64,000 bases of DNA from Gemmatimonadota bacterium (GCA_016191225.1 JACPPC010000002.1:1-64000), one strand, 5' to 3'. Positions 47,239 to 56,415 are shown, numbered from the stretch's first letter. Program-made: numbers and translations. Notes: generated by a model not told the origin, from the letters alone.

Positions 47239-47514
47239 CTAGGCCGCGGCGCTCGTGCGCGTTCGCGCCGGGGCGCGTAGCATGGGCACCGCGGGGTCGG
47301 CCGCCGCCCCTTCGAGGTGCGCCACCTGGTGGGTGAAGCGCAGCGTCTGCAGCGGAATCCAGCTCGCCGGCGGGTGTCCGGACGTCCCGCGCCGGGCCTC
47401 GGCGTGCACGGCCGGTGGCAGCGTGGCGGCGAGCGGGTCGTCGAGCAGGCGACGCACCTCGTCGGTGTCGCGAGCCAGCAGCGCGTCGCACAGGCCGTCC
47501 AGGTAGCCGAGCAT
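47239..47514 (-). CDS. Small protein of unknown function
   Basis: 91 aa. Start ATG 47514 (MLGYLDGLCDALLARDTDEV) follows GGGAGGGAG; the alternative longer frame to 47625 would include non-conserved residues. Two predicted helices and a C-terminal Ala/Pro/Arg-rich tail. No family recognised. It faces the cold-shock terminator and is preceded by an AT-rich stretch (47527-47560), a plausible promoter. Confidence 0.55.
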   Translation of the reverse strand: MLGYLDGLCDALLARDTDEVRRLLDDPLAATLPPAVHAEARRGTSGHPPASWIPLQTLRFTHQVAHLEGAAADPAVPMLRAPARTRTSAAA

Positions 47515-47679
47515 CGCTCCCTCCCGGTTTGACGTTAAATACATATTGCAACTAATAACACCCGCCCGCAAGATGGGTTCCATCACGGGCCCGGAACGTG
47601 TTCGTGACAAGGTTCGCGACGGCACGGCTGGGTCACTCCCGACTCGCCGCGTCCCGCACGGCGACGGCGGCCCGTGGTC

Positions 47680-48342
47680 TCAGCCGGCCAGCAACTCGAA
47701 GCGCACGCCTCGGCGGCTCGTCCGGCGCTTGCGCGGCGCGTAGCGGTACAGCTGCGCCGGCCGCCCTCGGCCCTCGCTCCGCCATTCGTCGGTCGGTTCC
47801 ACCAGGTACGCGGCCTGGAGCGACCGCCGGAAGCTCGCCTTGTGCAGCCGGCGGCCGAGCAGGAGCTCGTACATCGCCTGCAGGTCGCTCAGCGTGAACG
47901 TCGCCGGCAGCAGCTTGAACGCGATCGGCGAGTGGTCGAGCCGCGCCCGGATCGCCGAGATCGCCGCCGCCAGCATCGCCGACTGTCGCGGCGCAAACCC
48001 GGCCGCGCCGTCCACCGCCATCCACTGCGCCCCTTTCGTCGCCCGAGCCGCCGCCGCGCCGATTACCCCGACAAACGCGACCGACACCGCTGCCCCGGCC
48101 GGGTGCCGCTCATCGCCCCCGAAGGCGCTCAGCTGCTCGAGCCACCCCGGCTCGGCACCGGCCGCGCTGCGCGCCAGCTGTCTCGCCGATTGCACGAGCG
48201 CATCGGCCGACCGCGGCGTCGACCAGGGCAGCGCGACGCCCTTGCCCGCGCCGCTCTGCACCAGCACCGCGAGCGTCCCGTCCCGCTGTGTCAGCAGCAC
48301 GAGGTCCACCGAGTGTGTCGCCCCCCGCCGCGCGGCGGTCAC
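47680..48342 (-). CDS. nrtR: NrtR-type regulator (degenerate Nudix plus winged helix)
   Basis: 220 aa, GTG start at 48342. The N-terminal half has a Nudix-like fold (SVDLVLLTQRDGTLAVLVQS, LPWSTPRSADALVQSARQLA) in which the Nudix box is degenerate, so it should bind ADP-ribose-type ligands without hydrolysis. The C-terminal winged helix is the NrtR hallmark: KLLPATFTLSDLQAMYELLL, GRRLHKASFRRSLQAAYLV and GRPAQLYRYAP. NrtR represses NAD biosynthesis genes and often itself. A strong palindrome lies upstream of this gene (48383-48403). Targets beyond autoregulation are unknown; the transhydrogenase operon lies 9 kb away. Confidence 0.82.
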   Translation of the reverse strand: MTAARRGATHSVDLVLLTQRDGTLAVLVQSGAGKGVALPWSTPRSADALVQSARQLARSAAGAEPGWLEQLSAFGGDERHPAGAAVSVAFVGVIGAAAARATKGAQWMAVDGAAGFAPRQSAMLAAAISAIRARLDHSPIAFKLLPATFTLSDLQAMYELLLGRRLHKASFRRSLQAAYLVEPTDEWRSEGRGRPAQLYRYAPRKRRTSRRGVRFELLAG

Positions 48343-48382
48343 GACGGGTGCTGGCGAAGGGTGCGATGCATGGCCGGGTCAA

Positions 48383-48403
48383 TTAGTAACAAACTGTTAC
48401 TAA
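48383..48403. promoter_or_regulatory. Palindromic operator candidate for NrtR
   Basis: TTAGTAACA-N3-TGTTACTAA, perfect 9-bp arms and 3-base centre, 40 bases upstream of the nrtR start. Its symmetry and position are right for autoregulation by a dimeric winged-helix protein. Confidence 0.65.
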
Positions 48404-48552
48404 AGTCAACCCCTCGGCTCGGGAACGGCGCGTCACGATCGCGGAACCTGCGCGCGACTCCGGCACGGCACGCGAGCCACAGATTTACCACGCGCGGCCG
48501 GACGCCGCAATGCGATGACGTCCCTCGCGCGCCAGCCCGAGCTGGCGCTCGG

Positions 48553-50421
48553 TCAGTTCGTCCGAGGCGAACGTGTCACGCCGCCGCCGAGTGGCGCGAC
48601 TGGCGGGATGCTGACCGGAAGGCGACCACGGATCGCGACCTCGCCCAGCAGTCCGTGCGCTGCGGCGACTTGCGACACTGTTGAGCCACCCCACGCCACC
48701 AGGTACGCCGCCACCTGCGGAATCTCGCGCAGCAGGTATGGATTCCCGAACGCCACCACCACCGGGCGCTTTCCGCGCCCCGCGAGCCCCTGCACCAGAG
48801 CCGTCAGCCCCCCCGGCGCCGCCGACGAGCTGGTCGTGCTCGTCTGGATCGCGAAGCTCGACACGATCACCACGTCGGCCGAGTCGGCGGCCGCGAACAG
48901 GCGTTCCACCGCCCCGGCGCCCGCGTCGAGATCGCTCAGCAGAAGCTCCGTGCGCAGCCGAGGCGCCCCGCGCCGCAGTGTCGCATTGAACGCCGTCCCC
49001 GCCGCGAGGTCCGCCCGCGGCGCCACTGTGATCGACAGCACCCGCGACTCCCGCGGCAGCGGCACTTGGCCCAGGGAGTCCCTGACCAGCGTGAGCCCCG
49101 CCGCCGCCACGCGCCCCGCGACCGCCACGTGCGCGCTGTCACCCACCAGATGCCGCACCGAGTCCACCGGGACGAGGCGGCGGCGGTGCAGCCCGAGCCG
49201 CTGCTTGAGCGCCAGCAGCCGCCGCACGCTGGAGTCCAGCCGAGCCTCTGTGTAGCGCCCCTCGTGAACCCCGGCCACCACCGCGTCGATGCTCCCGGCA
49301 ATGTCGGGCGGCATCAGCAGCACGTCGGCGCCGGCTGCAATCGCGCGCTTGCAGGCCTCGAGTACGCCGAACTGCTGCGTCACGCCCGCCATGTCCATCG
49401 CGTCGGTGATGATCAACCCGTCGAACGCCATCTCGCGACGCAAGAGCCCGGTCAGCACCTGGCGCGACAGCGTCGCCGGAACCCCGGTCGAGTCCAGCGC
49501 CGGCAGCACGCCATGGTACGTCATCATGGCACCAAGGCCCGCGCGCACCGCTGCCCGGAACGGCACCAGCTCGAGCGAGTCGAGCCGCCCCCGGCTCACC
49601 GACACGACCGGGAGGGCGAGGTGCGAATTGACCTCGGTGTCGCCGTGCCCGGGAAAGTGCTTGCCCGTGGCGACCATGCCGTGCTCCTCGATGCCGCGCA
49701 CCAGCGCAGCCCCCAGCCGCGACACGACCCGCGGATCCTCGCCGATCGAGCGGGCGCCGATCACCGGATTCAGCGGGTTGTTGTTGACGTCGAGAACCGG
49801 CCCGAAGGCGATATGCACCCCGAGCGCCCGGCCCTCCAGCGCCGTCACTCGCCCCTGCTCGTACGCGAGCGCCGAGTCTCCCGACGCCCCCAGTGCCATC
49901 TGCAGGGGAAAGTTCGTCGCCCCACCAAGGGGAATCGCATTCGGCACGAAGTACCCTTCGCGCGCCCGGAAGCCGACCCCCGTCTCGTAGTCCGCGCTCA
50001 CCAGCAACGGCAGGTTCGACAGCCGCTGCAGCGCGTTCACCTTGAGAGCGATCTCCGTGGGCTGCCCGACGCTCACGATGATGCCGCCCACTTGCTGCTC
50101 CATCACGAGCTGCATCAGGCGGGCCCACTCGAGCGACCCTTCGGGCACGTAATCGCCCATCAGCCACGGCCACACCAACTGGGCCGCCTTCTGCCGCAGC
50201 GACAGCGCGCCCAGCACGGAATCGGACCACGCCCGCGGCGCGCCGGCAGCGGCCGGCCGGCCTCCGGTGCGCGGCGCCTGTGGTCTGGGCGCCGGCGGCG
50301 GCCGCGTCGGCGGGCGTTGCGCCCACGCCGCCCCGGCGCCGTACCAGGTCGCGACCGCCGCCACCGCGAGGCGCGAGGCGCGCGTCATCAGGCCCACGAT
50401 CGGCCGCGAGCCCCTGCGCAT
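48553..50421 (-). CDS. Glycoside hydrolase family 3 beta-N-acetylhexosaminidase-like, secreted
   Basis: 622 aa. Signal peptide (SRLAVAAVATWYGAGAAWA) then a Pro-rich linker. GH3 N-terminal TIM barrel: WSDSVLGALSLRQKAAQLVW, PLLVSADYETGVGFR, FGPVLDVNNNPLNPVIGARS and the NagZ-type loop ATGKHFPGHGDTEVNSH with catalytic His; nucleophile Asp in FDGLIITDAMDMAGV. A GH3 C-terminal domain follows (about 400-600). The signal peptide places it outside the cytoplasm, unlike NagZ. Start: ATG 50421; GTG 50427 overlapping the upstream stop is an alternative. Confidence 0.88.
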   Translation of the reverse strand: MRRGSRPIVGLMTRASRLAVAAVATWYGAGAAWAQRPPTRPPPAPRPQAPRTGGRPAAAGAPRAWSDSVLGALSLRQKAAQLVWPWLMGDYVPEGSLEWARLMQLVMEQQVGGIIVSVGQPTEIALKVNALQRLSNLPLLVSADYETGVGFRAREGYFVPNAIPLGGATNFPLQMALGASGDSALAYEQGRVTALEGRALGVHIAFGPVLDVNNNPLNPVIGARSIGEDPRVVSRLGAALVRGIEEHGMVATGKHFPGHGDTEVNSHLALPVVSVSRGRLDSLELVPFRAAVRAGLGAMMTYHGVLPALDSTGVPATLSRQVLTGLLRREMAFDGLIITDAMDMAGVTQQFGVLEACKRAIAAGADVLLMPPDIAGSIDAVVAGVHEGRYTEARLDSSVRRLLALKQRLGLHRRRLVPVDSVRHLVGDSAHVAVAGRVAAAGLTLVRDSLGQVPLPRESRVLSITVAPRADLAAGTAFNATLRRGAPRLRTELLLSDLDAGAGAVERLFAAADSADVVIVSSFAIQTSTTSSSAAPGGLTALVQGLAGRGKRPVVVAFGNPYLLREIPQVAAYLVAWGGSTVSQVAAAHGLLGEVAIRGRLPVSIPPVAPLGGGVTRSPRTN

Positions 50422-50423
50422 CG

Positions 50424-50702
50424 TCACCAGTCGATCGTCCCCTGCCGGCTCGTGTCGACTTCGGCCTGCGCGCCGGCGCGGAACAGGAAAGCCTCCATGT
50501 TCTGCGTCAGGAACTTGCGCGCCTGCGGATCCATCACGTTCAGGCCGTAGTGATTGATCAGCATTGTCTGCTGCCTCAGCCAGTCGCCCCAGCACACCGT
50601 GCAGGTGCCCTCGAGCACCCGGGCCCCGATCACCCCCGGAAACGGCGGCTTCTCGAAGCCGGCGCGCGCTTGGCCGCACCGGAGGCAGGTGACGTCAGGC
50701 AT
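50424..50702 (-). CDS. yggX: YggX-family Fe(II) trafficking/oxidative damage protein with CxxC pairs
   Basis: 92 aa. YggX pattern: PPFPGVIGARVLEGT, GDWLRQQTMLINHYGLNVMD and PQARKFLTQNMEAFLF. Typical YggX has a single conserved Cys near the N-terminus; here C6/C9 (TCLRCG) and C34/C37 (TCTVCWG) add two CxxC pairs that could bind zinc or iron. Role: protecting Fe-S clusters, probably by handling iron. It ends two bases before the GH3 start. Confidence 0.82.
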   Translation of the reverse strand: MPDVTCLRCGQARAGFEKPPFPGVIGARVLEGTCTVCWGDWLRQQTMLINHYGLNVMDPQARKFLTQNMEAFLFRAGAQAEVDTSRQGTIDW

Positions 50703-50735
50703 CGCGACCGCTCGCGGGGCACGCGGGTCCCGCGC

Positions 50736-51491
50736 TCACGACCCGGGTCGTGCGTACTCGACGCGGGCCAAGCCGACGAGCGAGAGCAGGCGGATGTAGA
50801 TCCAGCCGATGTCGAACTCGAACCAACGGTGGCTGAACTTCGCACTGTGCGGGTCGGCGTGGTGGTTGTTGTGCAACTCCTCACCGGCAATGATGAACGC
50901 GATCGGTGTCATGTTCCGGCTGGCGTCCTTCACGTCGTGGTTCCGGTATCCCAGCGCGTGGCCCATGCCATTGATGATGCCGGCCGCCCAGAAGGGGATC
51001 CACGCCATCTGGACTCCCCACACCACAGGGCCCACCAGCCAGCCGAACAGCCACACGTCCACCAGCGCCATGATCCCGATGCCAAGCCAGTTGCGGTGGC
51101 CGAGCAGGTGCCGCTCCAGCCAGTCGTTCGGTGTCCCCTTGCCGTACTTCTCGAGCACCCCCTCCTGCCGGACAGCGCGCCGGTAGTAGAACGCCCCCTT
51201 CAGTACGATGTTGCGCAGACCCTCCACGAGGGGGCTGTGCGGGTCTCCTTCGCGGTCGGCGAAGGCGTGGTGCTTGCGATGGCAGGCGACCCATTCCTTC
51301 GTCACGATCGCCGTCGTCAGCCACAGCCAGACGCGCATCGGGACGCCTGCCAGCGCATGCAGGCGCACGCTCCGGTGCGTCTGCGCCCGATGCAGGAAGA
51401 TGGTGACGCAGATGTTGGTCAAGTGACCAGCCACGAGAATGAAAACGACCGGCTTCCACCACTCGGTCGCCCAACTGCCGAATTCGGGCAT
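50736..51491 (-). CDS. Acyl fatty-acid desaturase (delta-9 type)
   Basis: 251 aa membrane desaturase. Histidine boxes are all present: HRAQTHRS (about residue 34), HRKHH and EELHNNHH. Hydrophobic segments VVFILVAGHLTNICVTIFL, VWLWLTTAIVT, LGIGIMALVDVWLFGWLV and IPFWAAGIINGMGHAL complete the four-span core. The C-terminal WFEFDIGWIYIRLLSLVGLA is typical. Start 51491 follows AGGATC. It likely introduces a double bond into membrane acyl chains and can adjust membrane fluidity. Confidence 0.92.
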   Translation of the reverse strand: MPEFGSWATEWWKPVVFILVAGHLTNICVTIFLHRAQTHRSVRLHALAGVPMRVWLWLTTAIVTKEWVACHRKHHAFADREGDPHSPLVEGLRNIVLKGAFYYRRAVRQEGVLEKYGKGTPNDWLERHLLGHRNWLGIGIMALVDVWLFGWLVGPVVWGVQMAWIPFWAAGIINGMGHALGYRNHDVKDASRNMTPIAFIIAGEELHNNHHADPHSAKFSHRWFEFDIGWIYIRLLSLVGLARVEYARPGS

Positions 51492-51625
51492 GTCGCGATC
51501 CTGTCGTGCGGAGAGAGAGAACTACCCTGGCGCAGAACTGGGCGCCGGGGTGGCCGCTGACCGCAAGCTACCCGCCGCGACCTCGGGCCGACAGTGAGCG
51601 CTCGCGCTGGCCGCTCGCGCGGCGG

Positions 51626-52330
51626 CTACCGCTGCGCCGGCCGCGCCGCCGAGGGGCGCGTTCGTGGCGCCGGGCGCACCGGCGTGGACCGCGCCGGAGC
51701 CGGCGCCGATCGGCTCGCCGCACCAGGCTGGCGGCTCGAAGGCGCCGAGGCACTCGGCGCCACCGGGCGCCCGAGGCCGGGCGCGCTCGGCCTCGGGCGA
51801 ACCGGCGCGCTCTCGGTCGTGCGCCCCGGCGCAGGCGCCACGGGGCGGGCCGCTGGCGGCCTCCCCGGCGGACGGGCCGGGTTCGGGCGCAGGGGGGCAC
51901 TCTCGAGCGAGCGCGGGGGTGCGTTCGGTCGCACGCGGGCGGGGGCGCTTTCGCTCGGACGCACGCGGGCGGGCACGTTCTCACGCGGCCGCGGCCGGGC
52001 GGGGGCGCTCTCGCTCGGACGCGCGGACGCCGACGGGCGCGGGCGCACCGGTGCGCTCTCGGTCAAGCGCGCGCGGGGGCTCGGGGTCGGGGCCGGCCGG
52101 GTGGGCGTGGCCGACGGCGCGGGCGCGGAGACCGGCGGGGGCACCGGCGCCACGTTCGGCGCGCGCACCGGCGCGCGCACCGGTGCACTCTCACCGGCGC
52201 GCGCGCGCGCGGCGGGCGGGCGCACCGGCCGGAGTGCAGGGGCGGGTGTGGGAGCCGGCGAAGTGAGGGCGCGGCGCGCACCGGGCCGCAGCGCGGAAAC
52301 CCCGCGACCAGTGCCTGCGGGTGCGGGAGT
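51626..52330 (-). repeat. ESAP-type low-complexity repeats in the usher tail
   Basis: The tail carries six or so units of the form (S/T/L)ESAP(V/A)R(P/V)RP, interspersed with Pro/Ala/Arg tracts. High-GC codons create long shadow frames on all strands here, none of which is likely to be coding. Confidence 0.7.
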
Positions 52331-55054
52331 CGCCAGGCGGCGCAGCGTGTCGGGGAAGAAGGCGGGCGGCAGCGCGATCGGCTCGATCACCGGGGCGGGA
52401 ATCGCCAGCTCCGGCACGAGGGGGAGGGTCACGCTCTCGACGAACGCCGCGTCGTTGTTCTCCCGCACGACCACCTGGAGCGGCAGGCTCCGGGCACGGG
52501 CCCGGCGAAGCGTCGCGTTCGAAGGCGACACTTCATAGGTGCCCGGGCGCAGTTTGTACGCCTCGAACGAGCCGTCCGAGAACGTGACCACACGGCGCAT
52601 GTCGCGCGTCTCGACGTTGACGACCTCGATTTCGGCGCCGGCCGGCCCGCGCGAGCGGTCTGCGTACTCGACGATGCCGACGATGCCGCCGCCGGGGCGC
52701 ACGGGGATCGACAGCCGCAGGAACGAGTTCGGCCGCGGAACCACGCCCACGATGGCACGCTCGGTCATCCACATCGGATTTGGCAGCGACACCGTGTCGA
52801 CCTCGACCACCGTGGGCACATACGAGAGCAGCGTGCCCATCGTGAACCAGCCGTCTCCATCGGTCGTGACCTGCTGCGACCCGATCGTGACGTGCACGTT
52901 GGGCACGCCGGCCTCGCCGGTGTCGCGCTTGCCGTTGCCGTTCGCGTCCACGAACAGCTCCCCCTCCACGCCACCGTAGCCAAGCCCGCGCCCGTTGGCG
53001 AGGTCATTGCCGACCTGCACACGGCGGCGACCGCCATCGTACTGCGCCGTGCCTGACAGCGTCTGCGCACCCACCACCTGCCCCGCCACTACCTGCGTGG
53101 TGGTCACGAGCTGGAACGACGGCAGGTTCGCCTGCACCTGGAACCTGACGATCGGCGACGAAAGGCTGCGCACCCACAGCACGCCCCCTTCGATGCGGAA
53201 GCGCCGCGAGAAGCTGTTGAACAGGAGGGCGGACACCTGCGCGAGCGAGCCGTCGGCCTCGAACAATGCCGACGCCCGGCCGTACAGCCCGCGCGTGAAC
53301 GTCCACGGCGAGAGCACCGCGCTTTCGACGATCAGTTCCTCCTGCTGCGTCGCGACCGACGGACCGCTTCCCGCCAGCGCCGTCTGGCCGAAGATCAGTG
53401 ACCCCTGCACGCGCGCTGGCCCGCGCGTCGCGGAAGCGGTGAGCTGCTCGCTCGTCGTCGCCACGCCGGCGCGCTCCTCGCGCCACAGCGTCGCCGCACC
53501 CCACCAGCCACGCCGGGCCTCGTACGGACGCCAGAAGAGCCGGGCGTCGACGCGCGACGAGGCCCGGTTCACGTTCACGAACTGGCTCGACGCGCTCGTG
53601 TCGAATCGCGTTGCTCCCACGGTCACCCGGAAGTCCAGGTTCGGCTGGAAGTCGAACTCGCCGCGGGTCAGGCCACCCGCCACGTGCTCGGCGGTCAGGT
53701 TGAGGCTGCGAATGATGCCCACGCTCGCCAGCGCGAACGGATTCGAGAACCGCGTACCGTCGCGCAACGCGAATTCGTTCGTGCCCCCGTGCACCGTCAG
53801 CCAGTCGGTGACACCGTAGCGCAGGTCCACCGTGCCGGTGCGGTCGCACTGCTCGAAGCGGCAGGCACCGGCGGCGGCCACATACTCGAGCTTCCCCCGC
53901 GGCAACCGCTCGAACGGCACGACCACGTTCTCGCGCCAGCGGCGTGAGGCCCCGCCGGGGCCGTACGCGAGCAGCTCGATCTCGTTCGGCCCGTAACTCG
54001 TGGGAACGTTGAACCGCCATGCCCCCTGCGCGTCGGGGCGCACGGTGCCGACTGGAGCGCCATACCGCTGGATCTCGAGCTCCCACCCCGCCGGCAGCCG
54101 TCCCTGCAACCATTCGTCCGCGTAGTCCGCCGCGCGGAAGTACGGCACGTTCGTGACCATCGCACCGGTGATCGCCCGCGGCCGGCGTCCGCTCGTGTTC
54201 ACGGAGCCCAGGCCCAGCTGCCGAACCCAGCGGCGGTCCTGCCAGGCGCGCGTCCAGTTCCACGTCGTCTCTCCTCGGCTGAAGGGCTCCGTCCCCGACT
54301 GTTGCTGCTGCAGTTCCACGCCGCCGCCGAACAGTTGCGCCCCGAGCGCCAGGCGCGCCGACGAAAGGCGCGACGGCTGGTCGAGCGGCGACAGGAACGA
54401 CCAGTCGAGTACTGCGCCGTCGAACACCCGTGGCCGGTCCTCCGTGACGGCGAACGGCGGCGGCGCGCCCGCGGTGCGCCAGGCCAGCGTGCGCTGGCGC
54501 ACCCGCTCGAGGCGCCGGAGCACGGGCATTTCGCGCACACCCATGAATGTCACGGTCAGCGAACCCAGGTCCACATCGGCGCGCACACGGAGCGCGCGCG
54601 CCAGCAGTGCCGGCGTGGCGTACAGCTCGCCCTGCTGCCAAGCCACGTCCGCATTCCGGAACGACACCACGCTGTCACGCCCCTCCAGCCGCCGCGTGTC
54701 CGTGTTGAAGCCGACCGGCGGCAGCTCCGGGTCCACGAGCCCGGCCAGCCGCCGCCCGGGAACGTCCACGGTCATCGCGATCTCGAGCATGCCGAACACC
54801 TGCCGCACGGGCAGCAGCAGCATCGTGTCGCGCCCCAGCCCCACCAAGGTCGCCTGCGGGCCGTTCTCGATCACCACGCGCACCACGGCGTCGGCGTCCG
54901 CGCTGTCCTCGAGCGCCCAGGCCGGCCGCGCCGGCGGTGCCAGCGGCGGCGTCGCCACCGGGCGGCCGCGAACCGGCGGCTGCGCCGCAGCGCGCGCCAG
55001 CGGCGGGAGAGTCGCGGCGGCAGCCAGCAGCAGGCAGGCGAGGCGCGCGCGCAT
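51626..55054 (-). CDS. Outer-membrane usher of an alternative chaperone-usher system
   Basis: 1142 aa. Signal peptide MRARLACLLLAAAATLPPLA. Usher-like order: N-terminal domain (about 45-180), long beta-barrel (about 190-760, with GLGSVNTSGRRPRAITGAMV, FNVPTSYGPNEIELLAYGPG), an Ig-like plug or C-terminal domain (GGVEGELFVDANGNGKRDTG, VPNVHVTIGSQQVTTDGDGW, VGIVEYADRSRGPAG), and a CarboxypepD-like segment (about 900-960). The final 230 residues are a Pro/Ala/Arg-rich tail. It is the last gene of an operon starting with two DUF4402 pilins. Function: secretion and assembly of a surface fibre. Confidence 0.8.
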   Translation of the reverse strand: MRARLACLLLAAAATLPPLARAAAQPPVRGRPVATPPLAPPARPAWALEDSADADAVVRVVIENGPQATLVGLGRDTMLLLPVRQVFGMLEIAMTVDVPGRRLAGLVDPELPPVGFNTDTRRLEGRDSVVSFRNADVAWQQGELYATPALLARALRVRADVDLGSLTVTFMGVREMPVLRRLERVRQRTLAWRTAGAPPPFAVTEDRPRVFDGAVLDWSFLSPLDQPSRLSSARLALGAQLFGGGVELQQQQSGTEPFSRGETTWNWTRAWQDRRWVRQLGLGSVNTSGRRPRAITGAMVTNVPYFRAADYADEWLQGRLPAGWELEIQRYGAPVGTVRPDAQGAWRFNVPTSYGPNEIELLAYGPGGASRRWRENVVVPFERLPRGKLEYVAAAGACRFEQCDRTGTVDLRYGVTDWLTVHGGTNEFALRDGTRFSNPFALASVGIIRSLNLTAEHVAGGLTRGEFDFQPNLDFRVTVGATRFDTSASSQFVNVNRASSRVDARLFWRPYEARRGWWGAATLWREERAGVATTSEQLTASATRGPARVQGSLIFGQTALAGSGPSVATQQEELIVESAVLSPWTFTRGLYGRASALFEADGSLAQVSALLFNSFSRRFRIEGGVLWVRSLSSPIVRFQVQANLPSFQLVTTTQVVAGQVVGAQTLSGTAQYDGGRRRVQVGNDLANGRGLGYGGVEGELFVDANGNGKRDTGEAGVPNVHVTIGSQQVTTDGDGWFTMGTLLSYVPTVVEVDTVSLPNPMWMTERAIVGVVPRPNSFLRLSIPVRPGGGIVGIVEYADRSRGPAGAEIEVVNVETRDMRRVVTFSDGSFEAYKLRPGTYEVSPSNATLRRARARSLPLQVVVRENNDAAFVESVTLPLVPELAIPAPVIEPIALPPAFFPDTLRRLATPAPAGTGRGVSALRPGARRALTSPAPTPAPALRPVRPPAARARAGESAPVRAPVRAPNVAPVPPPVSAPAPSATPTRPAPTPSPRARLTESAPVRPRPSASARPSESAPARPRPRENVPARVRPSESAPARVRPNAPPRSLESAPLRPNPARPPGRPPAARPVAPAPGRTTESAPVRPRPSAPGLGRPVAPSASAPSSRQPGAASRSAPAPARSTPVRPAPRTRPSAARPAQR

Positions 55055-55057
55055 TGG

Positions 55058-55900
55058 CTACGGCACCGTGACCTGCGTGCGGGCCCGCGCCTCGGGCGCC
55101 GGCAGGACGTCGGCGGTGCGCAGGTCGGTCCGCACCGGCGACAGCGTCGCGACCAAGGTGTACGTCCCGGCGGCCAGCTTCTCGAGAGGCCATGCCAGCC
55201 GGCGCCGGTAGCTCTTCTGGTAGATCGACATCGCCACCGTCCACTCGCGCACCGGGCGCTGCCGGGCGTCGAGCAGCGCGAAGGTCGCCGTGCCAAGCCA
55301 CGACGCGTTCCCGCCGCGCGACAGCACCGCCCGGGCCCGCAGCGTGTCGCCGGCAGCGACGGCGGTGAGCGTGTCCATCGAAATCGAGGTGGTGACGGCG
55401 CCCTTGCGGTACCAGAGCGGGATGCTCGTCACGATCGCGAAGCTCACACCCACCTGGGTGCCCTCACCGGCCTTGGTGGTGTCCGGCAGCCGCTTCGCGG
55501 TGGCGAGGAAGCGCGCCCAGTATTCGCCGTCCGGCAGCGCGGGGGTCGGCGACGCGAACAATCGCACCGTCTGCGACTGGCCGGGCGCGAGCACGACCCG
55601 CCGCGGGAAGACTCGGATGAACCGCGCCGCGGACGGCGCCTCGGCCGAGAGGCTTTCCGGCGCGAACGACGGCACCATTGGCGACTCGTTCGTGTCCGTC
55701 GTCGAGTAGCCGTAACGCAGGTCGACCGTCACTTCCTCCGTGGCCGTGCTGGTGTTCGCGAGCATCACCTCGGCCGTGCGCGTCCGCGTGTCCATGAAGA
55801 TCGCCAGCGGCGACACGAGCACCGCGCGGGCGATGCCCGACAGGGTGACGGCGGCGACAAGCGCGACGAGGGCCCCGAGGCGGAGGCGGCGGCGCGTCAT
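55058..55900 (-). CDS. PapD-like periplasmic chaperone of the alternative usher system
   Basis: 280 aa. Signal peptide (RLRLGALVALVAAVTLSGIARA). Two Ig-like domains: ALVSPLAIFMDTRTRTAEVM, LRYGYSTTDTNESPMVPSFA, RVFPRRVVLAPGQSQTVRLF, PALPDGEYWARFLATA and SFAIVTSIPLWYRKG, then a second sandwich. The VVLAPGQSQTVRLF element is the typical PapD G1-strand neighbour. ATGA overlap with the upstream pilin. It captures pilins and delivers them to the usher. Confidence 0.8.
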   Translation of the reverse strand: MTRRRLRLGALVALVAAVTLSGIARAVLVSPLAIFMDTRTRTAEVMLANTSTATEEVTVDLRYGYSTTDTNESPMVPSFAPESLSAEAPSAARFIRVFPRRVVLAPGQSQTVRLFASPTPALPDGEYWARFLATAKRLPDTTKAGEGTQVGVSFAIVTSIPLWYRKGAVTTSISMDTLTAVAAGDTLRARAVLSRGGNASWLGTATFALLDARQRPVREWTVAMSIYQKSYRRRLAWPLEKLAAGTYTLVATLSPVRTDLRTADVLPAPEARARTQVTVP

Positions 55901-56415
55901 GGGCAGCTCGCCCCCGTGTACACCACGTGCGCCACCACCGTGCCGGCATACGCGCCGCGGCGCTGTGTCGGGCGCGGCTGCACGAGTCCGCCCAGGAAGA
56001 GGAAGAGCGAGCCGGTCGCCGGATCCAGGCAGCCGAGCTTGATCGCGTTCGGGTCGAACCGCGTCCCCGCCGACGGGTCGAAGGTCGGCGACAGGAGCGC
56101 GTCGCTCGTCGAGTACTGCACGGGCATGAACACGCCTCCGGTCGTCAGGATCACGGTCGGCAGCGTGAGGGTGATGCGGACCTGCTTCCCCCTGTCGCCG
56201 CGGAACTCCAGCACGCCTCCGCTGGCGGTCGCCGCGTCGACCGGCTTGACCAGTCCCGGCAGCACCGACCCGAAGTCGAGCGCCCGGAGCGGCACGATCG
56301 TGATGGGTGCCTGCGCCAATGCCGCTGCCCCGCCGGCCAGGAATCCGGCGAACACGGCCACGAGGCGCGCGACGGCTGCGCGACCGCGGACCAAGGTGAG
56401 TAGCGGGCGGGGCAA
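55897..56415 (-). CDS. DUF4402 pilin-like subunit 2
   Basis: 172 aa. Signal peptide (AAVARLVAVFAGFLAGGAAALAQ). DUF4402 pattern: ITIVPLRALDFGSVLPGLVK, ASGGVLEFRGDRGKQVRITL, TGGVFMPVQYSTSDALLS and the last strand GAYAGTVVAHVVYTGASC. Two cysteines (LGCLDPATG, GASC) may form a disulfide. Probably the minor or tip subunit, since it follows the larger first pilin gene. Confidence 0.78.
   Translation of the reverse strand: MPRPLLTLVRGRAAVARLVAVFAGFLAGGAAALAQAPITIVPLRALDFGSVLPGLVKPVDAATASGGVLEFRGDRGKQVRITLTLPTVILTTGGVFMPVQYSTSDALLSPTFDPSAGTRFDPNAIKLGCLDPATGSLFLFLGGLVQPRPTQRRGAYAGTVVAHVVYTGASCP

Noticed and set aside
51506-53056. Long plus-strand open frame opposite the usher tail
   Set aside because: Low-complexity Arg/Gly/Ala sequence produced by the repeats in the usher tail; no ribosome site or family motif.
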